From Boswellia sacra (taxonomy: Eukaryota > Streptophyta > Magnoliopsida > Sapindales > Burseraceae): a DNA stretch of 64,000 nt. The notes under the pieces were generated by a model, which saw nothing but the letters and a program-made list of their open reading frames with translations, was not told where the DNA came from and made no database searches. Positions 59,098 through 64,000 of the stretch are shown one piece after another (position 1 is the stretch's first letter; each line of letters begins with the position of its first letter). Made by a program: the position numbers and the translations under genes. Location: positions 248,001 to 312,000 of the forward strand of contig SNVD02010585.1 of NCBI GenBank assembly GCA_013180625.2, read 5' to 3'.

Positions 59098-59987
59098 TGT
59101 TGGTGTCAACGTGTGACATGTGCATGTGCCATGCACGTGTTGATTTTTGTTTAACTTGTGATAAAAACTAGAATAGTATTTTGATTCCTATTTTATTGTT
59201 TCTAGATGATTATTATAGGAAGTATTTGGTTTACAATAAATATCCCCTTAGATTAGGATATTGTTTCTTGTATCCTAATTAAAATAGGAGAATATTTATT
59301 TGTGTCCAAATTCCTTTAGGAGTTTAATTATAACACTTCCTATTATATTTTTCCTTATCCTAATATGATTTTGATTAGAATTTTTACAGGATTCTAAAGG
59401 AGATTTCGTCCAGGCCTCTCACTATATATATACAGCGTTATTTCTACATAACGAAAAAAAGACAGATTGGCAGGTTAGCTGATTTAGTTGTGTTTTGAGA
59501 GAGTCTTGATTTTGGCATTCCATGAATTGAAAGAAGAGCTTCAACACAAATTGGGATGCTTCTTTAATTTGATTCATATATGAGTGGTAGAAATCGTACA
59601 TGAGTTGTTGATTGAGTCTGTGAGAGTTAGTAGACCTGGGGATAACTTGCGGGTTAAGTGTTTATGCAATTCAATGTCAGTCTTCATGTGTTAAATATAA
59701 CTTAACAGTGTGTTGTTAAGCTATCAGTGACAGAGAGTGGGCAGTGTCATTAGAGTTTAAGATCTTTGCAAAGATTTTGTTTTACAAAGATTAGGTCAGT
59801 GTGTGAGGGTGAGTCAGCACTGTAAAAGGTCCTAAAGATTATACAAATAAAAACTTAGTGAATTGCAGCTCTATAGCTGTCCATGGATGTAGGTTTTATG
59901 ACCGAACCACGTAAAAATCCTCCTGTGCCGATTTACTTTACAGTTTACTGTTATATTACTTATAACTGCATACTTCCAGAACTCTCA
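59098..59987 (+). repeat. 3' LTR of the Sirevirus-like element, complete
   Basis: It is 890 bases, starting TGTTGGTGTCAACG and ending GAACTCTCA. The first 45 bases contain GTGCATGTGCCATGCAC, a near-palindrome. A TATATATA box is at about 59424-59431, followed by GCGTTATTTCTACATAACG. Confidence 0.88.
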
Positions 59988-62009
59988 ATCATAAAAAGTG
60001 TACAAATATGAAAATTAAAATAAAAAACTAAGAAAATTTTGAAATTAACCACATTGGACTTTGATAATTATAAATTTATTTAGTAATTAAATTTTCTTAA
60101 CCAACATAATCAAATATATTTAATATTAGGTTGATATTAAATAATTTAATGTCAATTAATTAATCATATAATAACCGCATACATTAGATAAATAAAATTA
60201 TTATATGGTATTTAGTTAGTTTTTATTGAGATTAAAGTGTTAACAAAATACATACAGCTATCATTAACAAATGTAGAATGGTTAGACATTTATACATATG
60301 GTAAAATTATCATGTGCGAGGAATTGAAAACAAGCTCTTTATTTTTACTGAATATCTTTTATTATTTATTCCGTTTACAGATACTAACAATTAATATTTA
60401 AAATATCTCTAATAAATGTAGACCATAAGTTTGTAATATATAAATGTAATTTAAGCATTAGACATCTACATATATGTTGTAGTTGTTATTATGAGAAACT
60501 AAAAATAAGCTTTTCTAATTTGATTAGTAAATGATTAATTATTCATATTATAATCATATAAAAATATAACAAAATTGGATTTATTTTCAGGTATAGAATG
60601 TATTTAAATTAATTATCCATTTCGTTTACAAAAATAACAATTATTAAAGATATCTTTTACAAATATTAAAAATAATTTTGTCATAGAAGTAATTTAATTA
60701 TTAGACATATATGCATATGTTACAAGTATCATACGTATTAAAAATTGAAAATTAGCTTTTCTAAGTTATCAATAAATGATTGATCATTTATATAATAGTC
60801 AATATGTAACAAATGTATTTACTTTTTGTTATAGAGTTAATTTTAAGTATTTATCTCTCTGAAAATAAACTTTAACAATTGTTTAAAATATCTAAATAAT
60901 TTACTCAAAGCTATAAGACAAAAATTAAAAGTCTAAGAAAAATATATTGTTTAAATTCATATACACTATAACAAAAAAATAAAAAACATAATTATATGCA
61001 ACATTACATGATTATTAATTAATTTATTATTTAAGTTTATTAAACATATAATTAAACATTAAAAAATAAATTAGATTTTTAAAAGTTGGGGTTTTTTTCA
61101 ATCTCATTTTCATCAATTAAAAATTAGTCATAATAATAAGTTTATCATAATTGTAATTTAATAGTTGGCAATATATAAATCACACATAAATTAGATTATA
61201 TCTAAAGAATTAGCAATAAATTTTATGCTTTAATTATTAAATTATTAATGATTCATGTTTTATACATACATATATATTTATGTGTATATATATAGAGAGA
61301 GAGAGAAAGAGAGAGGGAGAGAGCGAGAGAGAGAGAGTTTATTTTAATTATTTATCTCTTTTACAAACACTAAATTTAGAATATTTCAATAATTTTTCAC
61401 ACTTAAGAGTATAGATGGAACCATAAAGGATTTTTTTCTAATAAAAATTTATATACATATCCAAATGATCCTGTCATATTTAAAAATTCTCAAATTTACT
61501 TAAAATCAAATTAAATTTTTAATACTTTCTTTATTCTTTTGTTTTTATCATTCTTTTTTTTAAATGAAAACTTAATAACTTTTCTCATTGCTTTTCTTCT
61601 CTTTGTTTGTGGTCCATCTAATATAAGTGTTTAACATAAAAATTTCATGCCTATTAATAAACATAAGTATCGTTTTCTTTTTGGTTGGTTACATTAGCAA
61701 ATATAAGCAGATCATCTCTCTTTTGTTAGACCGTATTTTCTTAATTATGTCAACCTATATGCAATATTGGAAGCTTTAATAAGTACATTTTTAGTAATAA
61801 ATTTTATGAAAGGAATAATAATTTACTTTATATTTATATAGATCTAAAAAAACAGATTAATTGTCAATATTTAGTTGCTATTTTAAATATCACTTGTTGT
61901 TGACAAAGTTACCTCTCTGAATTAAAATATGATCAATTGTTAATATTAAACATCATGATAAAATTTAATATATATTGCGATGATATTTTTCTCGTAAAAG
62001 ATCCTTATT
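59988..62009. other. AT-rich interior of the large CACTA element
   Basis: About 2 kb of very AT-rich sequence with no open frame of note. It contains a recurring ~200-300-base theme (AATTATTTATC, ACAATTATT, TTAGACAT.TA.ATAT words) that suggests old tandem repeats, and a (GA)n run at 61290-61338. No gene is seen. Confidence 0.4.
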
Positions 62010-62890
62010 TTGCATGGAATGTAATTTCGGTGCAAAAAGCAATATTTTATCATCTACATAGACTTTTTGTGAGGAATATTCTATCGCAAAAGACAGTCTT
62101 TCATGAGGAATTTACTTTTCTTGTAAAGGCCATGTATTGTCTGATATGCCAAATTGGGGAGATAATTTAGTATGTGTTTTTGTGACAAAATTTTTCTCGC
62201 AAAAGGTTACTTTTTGTGATGACTAAAAATTTGTCACAAAAAGTTGTCTTTCTTGAAGAATATAATTTCGTCGCAAAAAGTAATATCTACAAGGACTTTT
62301 TGTGAGGAATATTTCATCGAAAAAGATAACTTTGGTGAGGAATTTACTTTCGCTGCTAAAGGTCATGTATTGTCTGATATACCAAATTGGTGAGGTAGTT
62401 TAGTAAGACTTTTTGTGACAAAATTTTTCTCGCAAAAGGTCACTTTTTGCGAGGACAACAATTTTGTCTTGAAAAGTTATCTTTCTCGAGAAATGTAATT
62501 TCGTCTCAAAAAGTAATATTTATAAAGATTTTTTGCGAGAAATATTTTGCCGCAAAAGCTTATCTTTCGTGAGGAATTTACTTTCGTCACTAAAGGTCAT
62601 GTAGTGTCTAATATACCAAATTGAGGTAATTTAATAGGAGTTTTTGTGACAAAATTTTTCTCGTAAAATGTCATTTTTGCGAGGACTAAAATTTTGTTGC
62701 ACAAAGTTGTCTTTCTCAAGAATTGCAATTTCGTCGCAAAAAAGTAATATCTACACAGGACTTTTTGCGAGGAGTATTTCGTCGCAAAAGGGAATTTACT
62801 TTCGTTGCTAAAAGTCATGTATTGTCTGATATGCCAATTTGTTAGATAATTTAGCAGGACTTTTTGCCATAAAATTTTTCTTGCAAAAGG
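62010..62890. repeat. ~233-bp tandem repeat array, four units, right subterminal region of the large CACTA
   Basis: The anchor word CATGTATTGTCTGATAT(G/A)CC recurs at 62131, 62364, 62598 (CATGTAGTGTCTAATATACC) and 62816. Each unit contains a TTTTTGTGACAAAATTTTTC word, a TAATTTCGTCGCAAAAAGT word and a GAGGAATTTACTTTCG word. The spacing is 233, 234 and 218 bases. Confidence 0.85.
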
Positions 62891-63349
62891 TTACTTTTTG
62901 CGAGAAATTTAATTTCATCGCAAAATGTCAAGTATTGCCATGTATATGTCCCATGCTTATATAATAAGTTATAAAGGCTTTTCGTGAGAAATTTTTTCTT
63001 GCAAAAGGTCTTTTTTTGCGAGAAATGTACTTTCGTCGCAAAAAAATGTTCATGTTGCCACAAAATCCCATCTTTGTGTAATACTTTTTGCAAAGAAGAT
63101 TTCATCGCAATAGGTTTTCTCTCATCCTGAAAAATTCTTCTCTAATTTGTCACTCGACTTTTTAGCGAGGAAATAACTATTCATCCCTAAAAGTTGCATT
63201 TTGTGACAAAATTTTCGTCACAAAATATCATTTTTCCCAAATGCTATTTTTTGTGACGAAATAATAATTTTGTCACAAAAGGCCTCTTTTTGCGACGAAC
63301 TTGATTTCGTCACAAAAAACTTGGTCTAAAAACTGTTTTTCTTATAGTG
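62891..63349. repeat. Right terminal CACTA subterminal motifs
   Basis: TTTTTGCGAGAAATGTACTT, TTTCGTCGCAAAA, TTTTGTGACGAAATAA and TTTGCGACGAACTTGATTTC occur repeatedly in both orientations up to the terminus CTTATAGTG at 63341-63349. These match the left-end motifs of the same element. Confidence 0.75.
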
Positions 63350-63352
63350 TGC

Positions 63353-63943
63353 CCTTCTCATCCATCTCAGATTTTTTTCCAATTCAGCCATCGCCCAATC
63401 TACCACAAATCAATCCAAATTAAAATGTTCTCACTCATCTTATTTAACGGCTTAAAAAAAATAAAATTAATTGGTCTTGATGATTAATCTAAATATTTTT
63501 TATTTTCAGTACACCATTTGGAAAATGCCAGAGAGATAATTAATTTATGCGTTAAAGTCTAGCTAAGCACAGACAAGATATGTACAAGCTATAACTAAAA
63601 CTCTAATATTGACAAAGATTACTGCCTTGATGTTGTCAGTAGCTAAGGGAAATTCAAGATCACCTTGATCTTTAATTTTCAAGAGAATATCCCTAGCTAG
63701 AATTTAACGCATAAATTAATTTGCCAAGGGCTGCCCTTGTAGTTAATATCAGACATTGTTGACATTAATTTATCCTTAAGGTTGATCACTGATCCTTCTT
63801 TTGAAGCAATATGATTAATGAGTTCGGAAATTTCTTCCTCTCTTATTGATTGAAATGATTGGACTTCTTCCATGGTTAAGACCTCTAGTACACAGATTTT
63901 TTGTAGTTGTATCCAATAAGCACCATACGGTGCAAAGGACTAT
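63353..63943 (-). pseudogene. CYP71-like P450 pseudogene B, N-terminal part
   Basis: On the minus strand from 63943: APYGAYWIQLQKICVLEVLT, then VQSFQSIREEEISELINHIA, then GSVINLKDKLMSTMSDINYK, ending near 63721. A small inverted-repeat element (63539-63720) follows, and then the I-helix stretch VVDWAMAELEKN (about 63390-63415) up to the CACTA insertion at 63352. The coding stretch between RAAFG-like and the I-helix is missing, as in copy A. The membrane anchor is not present in the window on this side. Confidence 0.75.
63539..63720. mobile_element. Small MITE-like element with ~28-bp inverted ends
   Basis: The left arm is ATTAATTTATGCGTTAAAGT followed by CTAGCTA. The right arm read inward is ATTAATTTATGCGTTAAATT followed by CTAGCTA. 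The element is about 182 bases. Copy A lacks it at the matching point (AATATTTTTGCCAAGG, near 20803-20819). About 38 extra bases to its left are also absent from copy A, so the exact target site is unclear. Confidence 0.65.
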
Positions 63944-64000
63944 AATTTTATTCACTTAATATAAGTGATTTGGTAAATAGAATTTAAATAAATTCTATTT

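Larger units (their letters stand above)
50038..59987 (+). mobile_element. Sirevirus-like Ty1/copia retrotransposon with an env-like region
   Basis: The LTRs are 50038-50879 and 59098-59987. The primer-binding site TTGGTATCGGAGC follows the left LTR. Gag with a CCHC knuckle, protease, integrase, reverse transcriptase and RNase H end near 55851. A 3.2-kb region then precedes the 3' LTR and contains an env-like reading frame and several polypurine tracts. This long extra region and the repeated polypurine tracts are features of the Sirevirus (SIRE/Maximus) group. The left LTR lacks its first ~45 bases. All frames are broken by stops or shifts. Confidence 0.88.
48730..63349. mobile_element. Large non-autonomous CACTA element (14.6 kb) with a nested Sirevirus-like copia
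   Basis: The left end is CACCACATGAAAA and the right end read inward is CACTATAAGAAAAAC. The TSD is TGC (48727-48729 and 63350-63352), and the empty site CTTG-TGC-CCTTCTC exists at 20662-20664 in copy A. Both ends carry many copies of TTTGCGACGAAA/TTTCGTCGCAAAA words over several hundred bases, the subterminal signature of CACTA elements. A 10-kb copia (50038-59987) sits inside, leaving about 4.7 kb of CACTA sequence. No transposase is seen. The left terminus has two extra bases compared with canonical CACTA. Confidence 0.85.
46542..63943. repeat. Segmental duplication, copy B (with a 14.6-kb insertion)
   Basis: This matches copy A (17695-26500) through 46542-48729 and 63353-63943. It lacks the Tourist-like MITE (empty TAA at 46880-46882) and the copia (empty site near 63861), but carries the large CACTA element at 48730-63349. 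A palindromic TATATATACATA-type microsatellite expansion at 47629-47671 is specific to this copy. Copy B ends near 63943, just before a 35-base word also found at 36644-36678. Confidence 0.85.

Overview
This is plant nuclear DNA, most likely from a eudicot. The genes have introns and are set in AT-rich DNA. The recognisable proteins are plant types: a family 1 pectate lyase, SEC61-beta, a pyruvate dehydrogenase E2 subunit, a myosin and CYP71-type P450s. Much of the window is transposable elements, often nested. No species can be named from the sequence alone. Only one ordinary gene looks intact, a four-exon pectate lyase at 6170-7722.

Layout. (1) 104-4496 is a non-autonomous CACTA-type element with an ACA target duplication. 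(2) 4497-8040 holds a degenerate tandem repeat and the pectate lyase gene. (3) 8041-9109 is a TIR element. It abuts a second CACTA element (9110-13425) that carries pieces of three unrelated host genes: an apparently intact SEC61-beta reading frame, nine exons of a mitochondrial pyruvate dehydrogenase E2 gene, and one myosin motor exon. (4) 13426-17694 is mostly featureless, with one inverted-repeat cluster. (5) 17695-36246 is a graveyard of CYP71-like P450 pseudogenes on both strands, interrupted by two Tork-lineage Ty1/copia elements (20958-26338 and 28254-33554). The second of these carries a SINE inside its integrase. (6) 37878-43372 is a third Tork-type copia, followed by a local duplication and a minus-strand solo LTR (44484-46233, TSD TCTTT). 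(7) 46542-63943 is a second copy of the 17695-26500 segment. It is split by a 14.6-kb CACTA element (48730-63349, TSD TGC), which itself contains a 10-kb Sirevirus-like copia element with an env-like region.

The two copies of the duplicated P450 segment act as natural empty-site controls for each other. Copy B shows the uninterrupted target of a Tourist-like MITE and of the copia in copy A. Copy A shows the uninterrupted target of the big CACTA in copy B. This fixes those boundaries and their order: P450 decay, then segment duplication, then separate insertions.

The retroelement polyproteins are all broken. The three Tork-type copies have each lost the D-S-G protease motif in a different way. 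I see no intact transposase or reverse transcriptase. The most unusual object is the three-gene Pack-CACTA at 9110-13425.
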